The notes under the pieces: generated by a model
What the model was told of the DNA's origin: nothing
The model's database searches: none
Seen by the model: only the letters and a program-made list of their open reading frames with translations
Program-made: the position numbers and the translations under genes
NCBI GenBank assembly: GCA_024734495.1
Contig: JALMQS010000137.1
Span: 1,226,079-1,290,078, forward strand
Source: Forficula auricularia
Lineage: Eukaryota; Arthropoda; Insecta; Dermaptera; Forficulidae
DNA length: 64,000 nt
Direction: 5' to 3'
Shown here: piece after piece, positions 33,601-45,600 of the stretch
Position numbering within the stretch: position 1 is the first letter of the stretch
Layout: each line of letters begins with the position of its first letter

Positions 33601-36600
33601 TTTTAATTTTAATTTTTTTTTCATGAATATAGTGGCTTTAACATTCGTATTTGGTAAAGTAGTATTCGTTTCATCATTAAAAAAAACAACAATATCTTGA
33701 CTCCATGATTAAGGGTCCAAATGTCTAGTATCTGGATATTAACATCTCATTAAAATACCTAATTTCGAAAATTTTCAGAACTTAAATTCAACGACTGAAT
33801 ATTTAAGTACAGAATTCCTATTTCAGTTAATCAAATCCTAAGACATTCGCTCGCCAAGCCAACATAAAAAGAAGTTGGCTTACTTGATTAATTTGTCGAG
33901 ATTTTTGAACCAAATTCTAGAATCTTGAAAATGAAAATCCTCTCCCATTGTAATTGCTATCTGTTTGCTTCGATAACCATTAGATTGTTGTTGTGTCCAA
34001 TTCAAGAAAGCTTCAACCTGCATGCGTGCAATTATGCCATTATAATATTAAAATAGAGTGTTGCAAATGAAGAAGGAAAAAACAATATATACAAATCCCA
34101 AAGACATTTCGGTGAGTCAAAATCTAATTTACTAACAAAACACAAACTATTATGTTAAAATCAACTACATTCCATATTTGATAGTCTTACTTGATTAATT
34201 TATCCAAATTCTTGTAATAGATTTGCGCATCTTGATAAGTGAAATCACCACCCATTGTAAGAATTAGTTGCTTGGAATGATAGCTCTCATGCTGGGAGAG
34301 TATCCATTCGGTGAAGTTTTTTGCCTGAATTAGTCCATAGTAATATAACCCGAATCAACAAGATAATTTGATTATATTATTAACCATTCGAAATTTTTAT
34401 TTTAATTAATAATTGATACTTGTAAGGTTGTACTTAAGTATATATTAATATGAATATTTTCGAATAAAAAATTTCCAGTCTATCATTAAAACGTAATCTT
34501 TATTAAGATAGGGTCTTATACAGGGTGAGGCATAAAGATCTCCCACATTTTGAAGAGGTATAAAAAATGAAAAAATTTAACTAGAAAAAAACTGAATATA
34601 TTTTTGAAAAGAACATCAAATGAATTTTTGTTAAATGTGTTTTAAACATTATAGCAGACAAAAAAGGGTGGGGGTCAAAAATGAAAATTCTAGCCCTTTC
34701 GACCAAACTCAATCAAATTTTGTATATGGTACATATTCTGTGTGCTCCCAAAAGGCTAGAAATGCAAAAACTAACCACCCAAAATGGGGGGAGGGTCAAA
34801 AATGAAAATTTCGACCAAACTATGTATACAAAATTTGGTTGAGTTTGGTCGAAAGGGCTAGAATTTTCATTTTTGACTCCCCACCCCCATTTCGGGAGGT
34901 TAGTTTTTGAATTTTTAGCCTTCTGGGGGTCCACAGAATATGTTTACAAAATTTGGTTGAGTTTGTCGAAAGGGCTAAAATTTTCATTTTTGACCCCCCC
35001 CCCCCTCCTCTTTTTTTGTCTGATATAATGTTTAAAAGAAAAAATATTTCATGTTCTTTTCAAAAATATATTCAGTTTTTTTCTAATTAAATTTGTTCAT
35101 CTTTTATACCTCTTCAAAATGTGGGACATTTTTATGCCCCACCCTGTATTATAGATTGACAGATTAATTCGCTTCGCCAATATTTTAAATACCCTTGCTA
35201 TTTTATTTTGATTTGTTCGCTTTATATTGGAATTTAAAATTTTAGATTTTTACCCGCTTTATTTTTTTTTTTTTTTGTGGACATTATCTATTAAAATATA
35301 CTTTTTTGGATTAAAATTTTAACTCCCATAATTTTTTACCGTCCTACACTGACTATAAGATTAAAAAAACATGGGTTTTTGCCCCCCAACTTCTTTTTTT
35401 CTATCCCTGGATTTTTAGCTATAATTAATTTTTAGAATAAAATCTTAGTTCTTATCAGTTTTTGCTATCTCGGACGTCCAAATGTTGAAATTTTATTTAT
35501 TTTTTATCCTCCTCATTTCGTCCCTTTTCAAAATAAATTCCAACAAAAAAACACTGAGCAAGGACTTTGAAAAAGAATGAGACCATTTCACAAAGGTGCA
35601 GCTTCGATATAGGTTTTCCACACAACTAATTAGATGCATCACAAAAATTGCCACACATTACAATTGATTTTTTATAGATATAGGGTATAAAATAGTAAAT
35701 TATTGGTTTCTCGTTTGAAAAGTTGATAAAATGCTTATTTCTAATTAAAAATAAAAAGTTTAATGAAAGTAGTGAGTTGTACACGCACTAGTTCATTTTT
35801 TATATTTTATAAAGAGTAGGTATATTGATGAAAATTACAATACTTGACCATACCCTGTATGGTAAAGTAAAAAAAATATAAAGGAAAAGATATAGATAGG
35901 AAATCATATTTTCAATAATAAGACTGCTCGACAAAAATTAAACAAAAATTTGTATTCGTAAACCTAACAATGGATTCCAGTAAAGTTTTATACGCTGATT
36001 ATCATACGATTTCCAGATTTTTTACAACAGATCAGAGTTTTGAGATGTTATCGATCAAAACGACGAAAAATATTTTGACCTATTTTCGAGTTCCATTAGA
36101 TATAAAAACAGGAATATTTGAAATCAAAATATTTTGTTGACGTAATAGAAAACAGTTTCCTCTTTGATTTTCAAATCACTGCTTCCATTTATCTCGATTA
36201 AAACTCAAGCTACATTATAATTCAGGATAATAAACATAGATAAAAACATATGGTCTTGGTCTTTTAGTTACAATTCGAGTTCTAATTGAGCTAAAAACAA
36301 TCAGTGAACTGAAAATCAAAGGGGAATCTGTTTTCTATTAATGAAACAAAATATTTTGGTTTTAAATACTGCTGTTTCAAATCTATGTCGTCTAAATAAT
36401 AGACCAAAATTGCCTTTTTCGGTGTTTAGATCAAAAACATCTCAAAACCCTGATCTGTTTAAATAAATTCAAAAACACTATGAGAATCAGCGTATAAAAC
36501 TTTACTAGTATTCATTGTTAAGTTTTCGGAAAAAAATTTTGTTGAGCAGTGTAACTTGAATGTATTTCATTTGAACATACCTTGGCATCAACATTATAGT

Positions 36601-39600
36601 CTGGACTATGTTTGTTATCAATAATTGGTTCATCTTCACATAAAATGTCAAAACAAAATCCAGGAGGAGGTCCATAATTATTATACAAAACAGAGGTAAA
36701 TAATTCTCGAGATTCGCCTAAAAATTATATTTAATTAGCTTAGATTTTTATCCGAACATAATTAAAAAAAAGTTTGAAATTACCTAAATTGTCACTTGAA
36801 AGCCAAATTTGTTCCATTTCTTTACGGTCAAGGCGACTTGCCTTATCTTGAAAGTCGAGTCTTCCCAAAAAGAGGCCATCATAACCCATTCCTGCAAGAG
36901 TGGAGGCAAATTCTCTGGAGTGACCAAAAGGATCAATTTGCCAACCAACTCGAGGCCGTCCACAAGGACCAAACGTATCATTAAGTTTTCTGAAACAACA
37001 AGTCTTTTTAATAATAATTTTTTTTTTTTTTTTTTTTTTTCTCCCCCTAATGGCCTTGGAATGAATTCCATTGTAGCCAGTCTACCATGAGTTTATAAAT
37101 AATTAGAACAATAAATTAAAAATAAATAATAAATAACTATATACATAATAAATAAATATATCAATAATAAATAAATAAATAAATAGCAAACAAATAAATA
37201 AACAATAAATAAACAATTAAATAATAAATAAATAGAACAATAAATTAATAAATAAATAATAAATTTAATAATAATAAAATATATATATTATATGTGTTTT
37301 AAAAAATTTCGTGATTAGTTTCATTTTTCCCGTAATGAAATTGATGAAATATAAACTTTTTGAGCCTATTGAATAATTTTCAAAATTCCTTTCAGATAAA
37401 TATTTTAAACTTTTTAGACCCATATAGAGAACAAAATCTTTTGGTAAAGTAAGACAACGACACCTATGTGAATTTATTAATAAAATTATTATTATACTTC
37501 TCGTCAATTAGTCTAGAGGAGATATGTATGGACATTAGGGTGGTCCTTATTTTGGGTATTTAATAGGAATTTTAGGCTGACAGAGGCTCATATGGTCCGA
37601 AATAAATATAAAAAAAATCCCCCAAGTTTTAAGTCTCGATCTCAATTTTAACCTCTGCCGCACAGCGATGCAAGTTTCCCACCTAAATAACATGAGGTTT
37701 TTGGCATTGAAATATCAATTTTTTATTCCGGCCAAAGCAATGGTTTAAAAAACTTGAAACTCTGTAGACTTTATCCTTTTAATAGTAACTATCCTTCAGA
37801 ATTTTTACAGATTTTTAGCTAATATAATTTTGGAGTTATAGCTAGATAAAATACTGCTATATCTTGAGCGTAGTTAGGGGGGATGCAAGGGGGGCAGTGG
37901 CCTCCCTACAAAACTCATTGTCCCTCTAGAAAAATCGAAACTCCATTATTACGAGGCATCACTTATGTATTTCTCATTAAATTATTTCGTTACTTTCAAA
38001 ATTTGTCAATTCTACTATAAAGTTAGTTGATCTCTAATTGGATTACCGAAATTGAAACCTTGTGAAGGCTAATCCGATGGTCAGCTGCCCCCTCTTAGGA
38101 AAACTCCCTAATTAGGCCAATGTACTTTAGATAGGGTATATCCTCTGTTTTTTTACGATCCATATAGCGTATACATTCTGCTGATTTTACGACTACAACA
38201 CTGAATATACATATACAGGGTGGGGCATAAAGAACTCCCGCATTTTAAAGGGGTATAAAATATGAAAAAATTTGACTAGAAAAAAACTGAACATAAAATA
38301 ATTTTTTTTGTAAAATGTGTTTTAAATTATATCACACAAAAAAAAGGGGGGGGTGGGGACTAAAATGAAAATTCTAGCCTTTTCGTCCAAACTATGTATA
38401 CAAAATTTGGTTGAGTTTGTTTGGTCGAAAGGCCTAAAATTTTCATTTTTTACCCTCCACCCCATTTCGGGTGGTTAGTTATTGCATTTCTAGCCTTTGG
38501 GGCCCACAGAATATGTAAACAAAATATGGCTGAGTTTTGAGGGTTTTGAGGGCTAGAATTTTCATTTTTGACCACCCCACCTTTTTTGTCTGATATAATG
38601 TTTAAAACACATTAAAAAAAAAATTATTTTATGTTCTTTTCAAAAATATATTCAGTTTTTTTCTAGTTAATTTTTTCATTTTTTTATACCTCTTCAAAAT
38701 GTGGGAAATCTTTATTCCCCACCATGTATATCAAAATATAAAAGAATTTGAGGTGAAGGAATGTTGAATCTTCGCTTGAATTAAAAAGGAAATGTAGATG
38801 ATAACAAAATAAATGTAGCAATTTAATTTAATAAATGAATCAGCTTTAAATATCTTGTAAAAAAAAGCTTGTCAAGCAATTATAAAAAATAATTAAAATC
38901 TAATAATAACTTAGCTAATAGAAATATTGTCAAGCAAACAAAATTATTCGAAATGAGTGGATGTTAGATAACTTATTATTGATTGATAACCCTAAAGAAG
39001 CTTCCGTCAGCTATAAATAATTTTATAAACATTGGTAAACAGAATGAAATGGAAAAGTGATGGTATCTCTATTTTCTAACCTCAGTCCCCAGGAAAGCTG
39101 GTCAATTGTCGATTGATAATGCGTGGTTGCTTCGTCGTTCATCGACCAGCCGCCTCCGACCAGTTCTAATCGACCTGATCGAACTAGCATTTGAACTTGA
39201 TGTCTCAAGTGATCGTCCTGCTCGTGCCACCATTTCATGAAGAAGGCTGATTCCACATATATAAATCTAGATTTAATTAAAGATAATTAATTAAATAAAA
39301 ACATTATAATCTCTAGTTAAAATTAATTATTTATTGTAAAAAATTACCGTTTAGAAGGATCTTTCAGAAGTTCTTGTACTACCGAATCAAGGATATATTG
39401 AACACCCGCTTTCTGAATATCATTTTTTGCTAAAAAAAATTACCCAATTTTTGAGATAGATATTTATAGAGTATAAATTTTGGAAAAAAAATTATTTATA
39501 TTGAATAAATACAATTATTTCATCAAAACAATCTCAAAATATTATTCGAGAGAAATTCTCCCTTTATCAATGGAAATTCGGAAAATACTTGCTTTAAAAA

Positions 39601-42600
39601 GGAATGATAAAGCAACTATAAACAAATAAATATTTTTTAAGGAATTTAGTGTTGGTACTTGGTGAAACATTTTTTAAAATTATTGGATAAAAAATACTTG
39701 GTAGAGTTTCACATTAAGATATAAAAATAAAACGAATTTATTTTTGGAGAATCTTTAATCTCGATATATATTTCGGGTGACTAACCCATCTTCAGGAGCA
39801 ACAGAAAGTAACTGACCTGGATAAGTCGAATTTGAATACAAGTCAATGTTAAAATTTATTTTTAAATAACAAAAGGGTAAATATTTAAAATTAGGGGAGG
39901 GAGAAAGATAAGAAGTAGTCTTTCTCCCTCCCCTAATTTTAAATATTTACCCTTTTGTTATTTAAAAATATATTTTACCATTGACTTGTATTCAAATTCG
40001 ACTTATCCAGGTCAGTTACTTTCTGTTGCTCCTGAAGATGGGTTAGTCACCCGAAATATATATATCGAGATTAAAGATTCTCCAAAAATAAATTCGTTTT
40101 TTTTTATATCTTAATGTGAAATCTACCAAGCATTTTTTATCCAATAATTTTAAATAAATATTTTTAAAATAGACAATGATACAGATTATCTTAGAAATGA
40201 AATTAGCTTGAATTAAAATAAAAAATATCAATACTTACGAAAAATAATTTCTGTCTAAAAATTTCTGATAAAAAAATTGAAAAACAGTGTACCTTAAGGA
40301 ATTTATGTTATTTAAAATTTCAATCTTTTCCAAAATTAATCTTTTTTCAAAATTTGGTTCATTTTCTAAAATTTTGAGGCATCAATAGAGCAGTGGTTAA
40401 TCCGCTTGACTTCGGATCGAGTTTACTCGAGATCGAATCTCACCTTTTAGAGCAATTTTCATATTTGTCAAAAAAACGCAAGACGCCTCATTAATCCAGG
40501 AGAAGGAAACTGGAAACCACTCCTGTGAAAAATTTCCCCAGGAAAATTACAATGGAGAGGATACTCTCTAGATCTAAAATGTTGGGATTGGAAAAGTCAA
40601 AATTGTGTTCCAGGTTAGTTGAATGGCAAAGAATTTGGAATATCCTCTGTCTGTTTTCTGGTAATTTCATCTTAAAGACAATCTATAGCATTTTCAAAAT
40701 ATTTATTTGTTTATAGTTATTATTTCTTTTTAAAACAACTATCCAAATGTTCATGATAAAGGGATAATTCCCCTCTAATCGTTTGGATACGAATTATTCA
40801 CTATATATTAATATATATAATTAATATAAAGAAAAAAATCTTTATTGATTGTTTTATGATTAAAAAATACAAATATTTTAAAAAACAATCTTCAAAACGT
40901 TTATTTTAAATCCAAGCGTTTCAGAAGAATTTCTCCCATTATCAATGGAATTTTTAAATTGAAAAAATTAAAAAAAGTTGCTTTTTCTAAGATTTAAAAA
41001 GCAACACTCTAGATGTCTAGATATGTCTAGATCAGTGGCGGTTGGGGACTTTTCAATACGGGGATGTTGTCCAAGAAAGTACCCTTAATTTTTTGAAATT
41101 TTATTTAAATCTTCGCTTTTTTTGAAAATTTCAAACGGTATATTTTCGTTATTTTTAAAATTTAACATTAGAATTTTTTAAATATATTTTGTGACCTTCG
41201 CCCAAAACGGATACTCCTTTTTGTGAGTGAAGGTAGGAGTCAGAAATTAATTCTTCTGTCCACAGTCCTTGAGATGGAAATCGACCATCCTCCACAATGA
41301 ATCAGCCTGTCCTATAAGAAAATATTAGATTTCTCCTAATTCTATTGTTATAAGCAAGCTATGACTTGTCTATAGCATTCTTAATTATTTCCGATCTTAT
41401 ATATTGAGAGTTGTTAGAAATGTATTAGTCCAAAAGTTCTCAGTTTTTTGTTCCTTTTTTGTATTATTTCTATTTTAATAGTTCCTCGGCGAGAACAATA
41501 TCTATTCGACTAAAACTCGTCTGGACTTGTCTTTGACATGCTTGAATTGGAAGATAAATACCAAGCAGGGAGTTCAAACCTTCTATCGGAACCCTTTTCA
41601 GAAAAAGCATTCATTTTAATTTCCCCTTGAAACTATGCAACAATTTTATTTCATTTTGAGAACCAATATACTTTTCAAAACAAAAAATGTTCAGCATCCA
41701 TGGACCACACGCCCTGGTCTAGATTGTTTTTAAAAGATTTGTTTTTTTTTATTTATTTTTTTATAATATGTATTAAAATGAAAATTTTCAAATTGTTAGA
41801 AAAATTAATTTCTCTAGTATATAAGTTGAGTAAAAATTAAATAAAGTATATTTTGCACATACCACCATAATAATATTGATCAACTGTTTTAAGCCAACCC
41901 ACATCATCGTGAGTATGAGCAATCAAATGTACATTAAGTTTCCCAGGTTCCGGCTTTGGGCAAGACTGTAAAGTATAAAAATAAAAATAGTAATATTTAC
42001 AACAAAAGACGATTAAAATATCAATTATTTCATATTAATTAAATAAATTAAATATTTTTAATCTATATAATTCCAGAATAATTTAAATTTGCGAGAAGGT
42101 TAAGTTTTAATGAAATGTAATCTATTAGGAGATATAAACATTGCATGTCCTCTGTATATAATTCAGAAACGAGCGATTGATTTTAGATTAGATTCAAAGT
42201 TGATCTTAGGCTAAATTCAGAAAGAAAGCAGCTTCCACCGCTTTGACTAGACCAGCGCAAATTACTGGCTTAAAGCGCCTGTGAAACTAAAGTAGGCAAC
42301 CTGTTTTATTTGTATTCATCCCTAGCTGCCTTGACGTTTCCGCGCTTTCATTTTTTTTTTTTTTTTTTTTTAATGCAATCGAATGCTATTATAATTAAAG
42401 ATGTTATCATGACATTATGTTACTTTACCATACAGGGTATGGTCAATTACTTTACCATATAGGGTATGGTCAAGTATTGTAATTGTGCATGAAAAATTTT
42501 TTTTTGCTTCTTTTTTTCGAAATATCTCAAAAACGGTTGAAACTATTTTGGTTAAAAAAATTGGGCGAAACCATGGCATTTCGGTCTACAAAAAAGCCCT

Positions 42601-45600
42601 AATAAGTGAACATCGAAAAAAATATATTTTTCGAGATAATAATTGTTATGTCAAAATGTCTGTTAGTCTGTTATTCTGTTAGTCTGTTAGTTAGTACGTG
42701 AGTTACCAAATTTTTGTGGACGAGGTAGCTCAAAAACTAGTGTGAATATCAAAACCAAATTTCACAGGTAGTTTTGATGCATTGAAATGAAGAGCTGATT
42801 AGATTTTGGTGCATATCGTCCCAAAATTAAGGGGGGGGAGGGGGTTAAAATTAAAAATCTACCATTTGAGCAACCAAATTTTGTATACATAATCCGTGGG
42901 TCTCCAGAAGTCTAAAAATTCAAAAACTAACCCCCAAAATGGTGGGGAGGGTCAAAAAATGAAAATATAGGCCCTTGTTCCAAACTCAACTAAATTTTGT
43001 ATACATAATCCGTGGGCCTCCAGAAGTCTAAAAATTCAAAAACTAACCCCCCAAAATGGTGGGGAGGGTCAAAAAATGAAAATAAAGGCCCTTGTTCCAA
43101 ACTCAACCAAATTTTGTATACATAATCAGTGGGCACCAGAAAACTAAAAATGCAAAATCTAACCGCCCAAAATTTTTAAATATAAGTAAGGGGCTAGGTT
43201 CTATGGTAATGGTAATACCCTGAAAATGCGTGACAGCCTATCCATGTTGGGCGTCTCTGTCGCATCTGACCTGTCTTGGAATGAACACATCTCCTCTGTG
43301 GCGAAATCTGCAGCAAGGAAGATTGGCTTCTTATTCAGGTCCAAGCGATTTTACAAACCCCCACAACTTCTCACCATCTACAAGGCCCAAATCCGCCCCT
43401 GTCTCGAATACGGCTCTCATCTGTGGAGAGGAGCCTCAAAATATTCTCTTGCTACCCTTGATGCAATTCAGAAACGAGCCGTCAGGCTAATTGACGATTC
43501 TACCCTCACCGACTCCCTCGACTCGCTGGCTCATCGAAGAGATGTCTCCGCCCTTTCCCTTTTCTATAGATACTATCACGGCAGGTGCTCTGATGAGATA
43601 AAATCAATAATTCCCCCAAAGCATGCTTTGCACGCAGCACACGTTTTGCCGACTCCCAACACTCTTTCGCGGTCAAATTGGAAAAGTGCCGGACCACTTC
43701 ATTCGCGAATTCATATATCCCCATGACTTCAAGGAACTGGAACTCTCTCCCAGCCTCTATCTTTCCCAGCACCTATGATCTTCAAACCTTCAAAACCAGG
43801 GTGCATAGACACCTACGTCTACACCCTCTCACTTAAACAACTTTCCCTTCTCTTCGGTAATGCAAGGGTCTTTCGAGATCCATAGGGGCTACATCTTTAC
43901 TGGTGCACCCCTTCTTGCATTCGATTGCATTAAAAAAAAAAAAAAAAAAATGGCCTAGTGGATGGCCACATCAGAACGTGTTAGTTTATTTTTTACTTTC
44001 GTTTATATCTATAGATATTATTATATAAAATTAGAAATATGTGGAAGTATTGCATTCCGAGTTCTTGACATTTTATGAGCCTCTATATTTTTAAGGTTTT
44101 TTAAAGTTATTTTCATTTTGTCAATTCTAGGTTGAAGTAAACGACGCCTCTAAATAGGGAAATGCGATTAAGAACAAAAATTGGTTTTCGGTCCCCAGAG
44201 TTCAAAAATTAACTGGAAACGGAAATTCATTGGTCAGTTCGTGTGTGCATGATGTGTACCCTGTGTTTAGGTTTTTTTGCAATTTTCTCTCAAACCACGC
44301 TTAGGATTTTTTTAATCAGTGTGGTTATTAAAAATTATTTAAAGTAAATATATTTTATTCTGATTGAAATTAAGGGAAGGGATCATCAATCAGTTGATTA
44401 GGGATGTCACAAAAAGAGTTACTAATTTTTTTGAACGAGGTTCCTTATTTTTTAATTTACTTGCTTATCAAATAGTATATATGTTTTAAAAATTGGTAGT
44501 ATGATTTCAAAGAACTGGGGGTTAAAGTAAGAGTCCTGTGATGCAGTTTAATTTTTAAGATAATGATTCAAGATGTTACACAAAGAAGAGACGACACCTA
44601 TAAGTCAGAATTGACTTGAGCTTGGTAGCAAGAAGAAAGGGAAATTTCACATATTATATTGAAGCCCAATGTACAACTATTCGTGATGTACGACGATTGA
44701 AGATTGTATGTCGCGGAAGGAAGTTCAAGACTCAGGAATAAGAATAAAAGATTTAGAGTGAGAATATTCAATTTACATTTAATCGAATTACAAAAGAGTA
44801 TTATACGTTTGAAAATCGCGTGTTTGGCGCAAACGAATTCTAAGAATATCAACTTTATCTCTCTAGAACAAATGCCATAGAAGTTTCTTTAATAAAGGGA
44901 AGGGTCAAGATTGTTTTAAGAATGATAGAGGAAAGGATTGAGCTATACAATAAGCTGAATTTCCTGATTATGTTATTGATTATTTCTGAAGTATTTAGTA
45001 TCTAGACCTAAATAGAAAATGGCAGAAACTGAGAGATTCAACTGATTTTGCTACAGAAGCTAACGTTATCATTCCAAGATATTTTCTTACCAAATTTGGA
45101 ACCCAAGTCAAAGAAAATTGCTGTAAGATTGCTATCGACGCATCTATTAATATGAGACAGCATTGTGTCAGCATTAAAGTTAACTATTTCATGAGATCTC
45201 CAATTTTTAAAAGTATAGTATATTGTATAAAAATTTAAAGAAGCAATAACTACGCAATTGTTTTTCAAATATTTATTTGCTGATATGAATTTAATTAAAT
45301 TTGATTCAATCAAATAAAAAAAAATAATCAAATAAATGATTTTAAAACACCCAACATCGCAGTCAAATCGAAAAGAAATCGAAATTACTATTTCGTCAAT
45401 TCCTTTAAACTTATGGATTTTAGAGTCTGGATTATTTTATAAATTTTTGTCCATAACAAAATTATCTATTGTAATTCTCCTTCATTTATTTATACCGTAA
45501 ATTCCGCTTCATTTCTCAACAGTAGAAAGTCAAGATGTCTCTATCTTGTGCTATAGTAATATTTTTTAAATATTATTTTCGAACAGCTTTCCTATGGCAA

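Larger units (their letters stand above)
24852..38369. repeat. 13.5-kb direct repeat, proximal copy
   Basis: Counterpart of 11333-24851. It is the copy physically continuous with gene B exons 1-4 on its right side. At its right end the shared sequence stops within a mariner-like MITE at GACTAAAATGA, after which the MITE continues normally. Bases 24852-25488 contain no recognisable feature. Confidence 0.95.
42422..43990 (+). mobile_element. Repeat family 1, copy 2, interrupted by a retrotransposon
   Basis: The ACTTTACCATACAGGGTATGG end appears twice in tandem (42422 and 42450). The ~115-bp units (CCAGAAGTCTAAAAATTCAA, AACCAAATTTTGTATACATA) occur about three times at 42845-43170. The right end (TGGCCACATCAGAACGTGTT) resumes at 43951 after the inserted retrotransposon. 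Intron 1 of gene B. Confidence 0.82.

Noticed and set aside
43506..43772. 88-codon minus-strand ORF
   Set aside because: Antisense to the retrotransposon reverse transcriptase fragment, which has clear family motifs.
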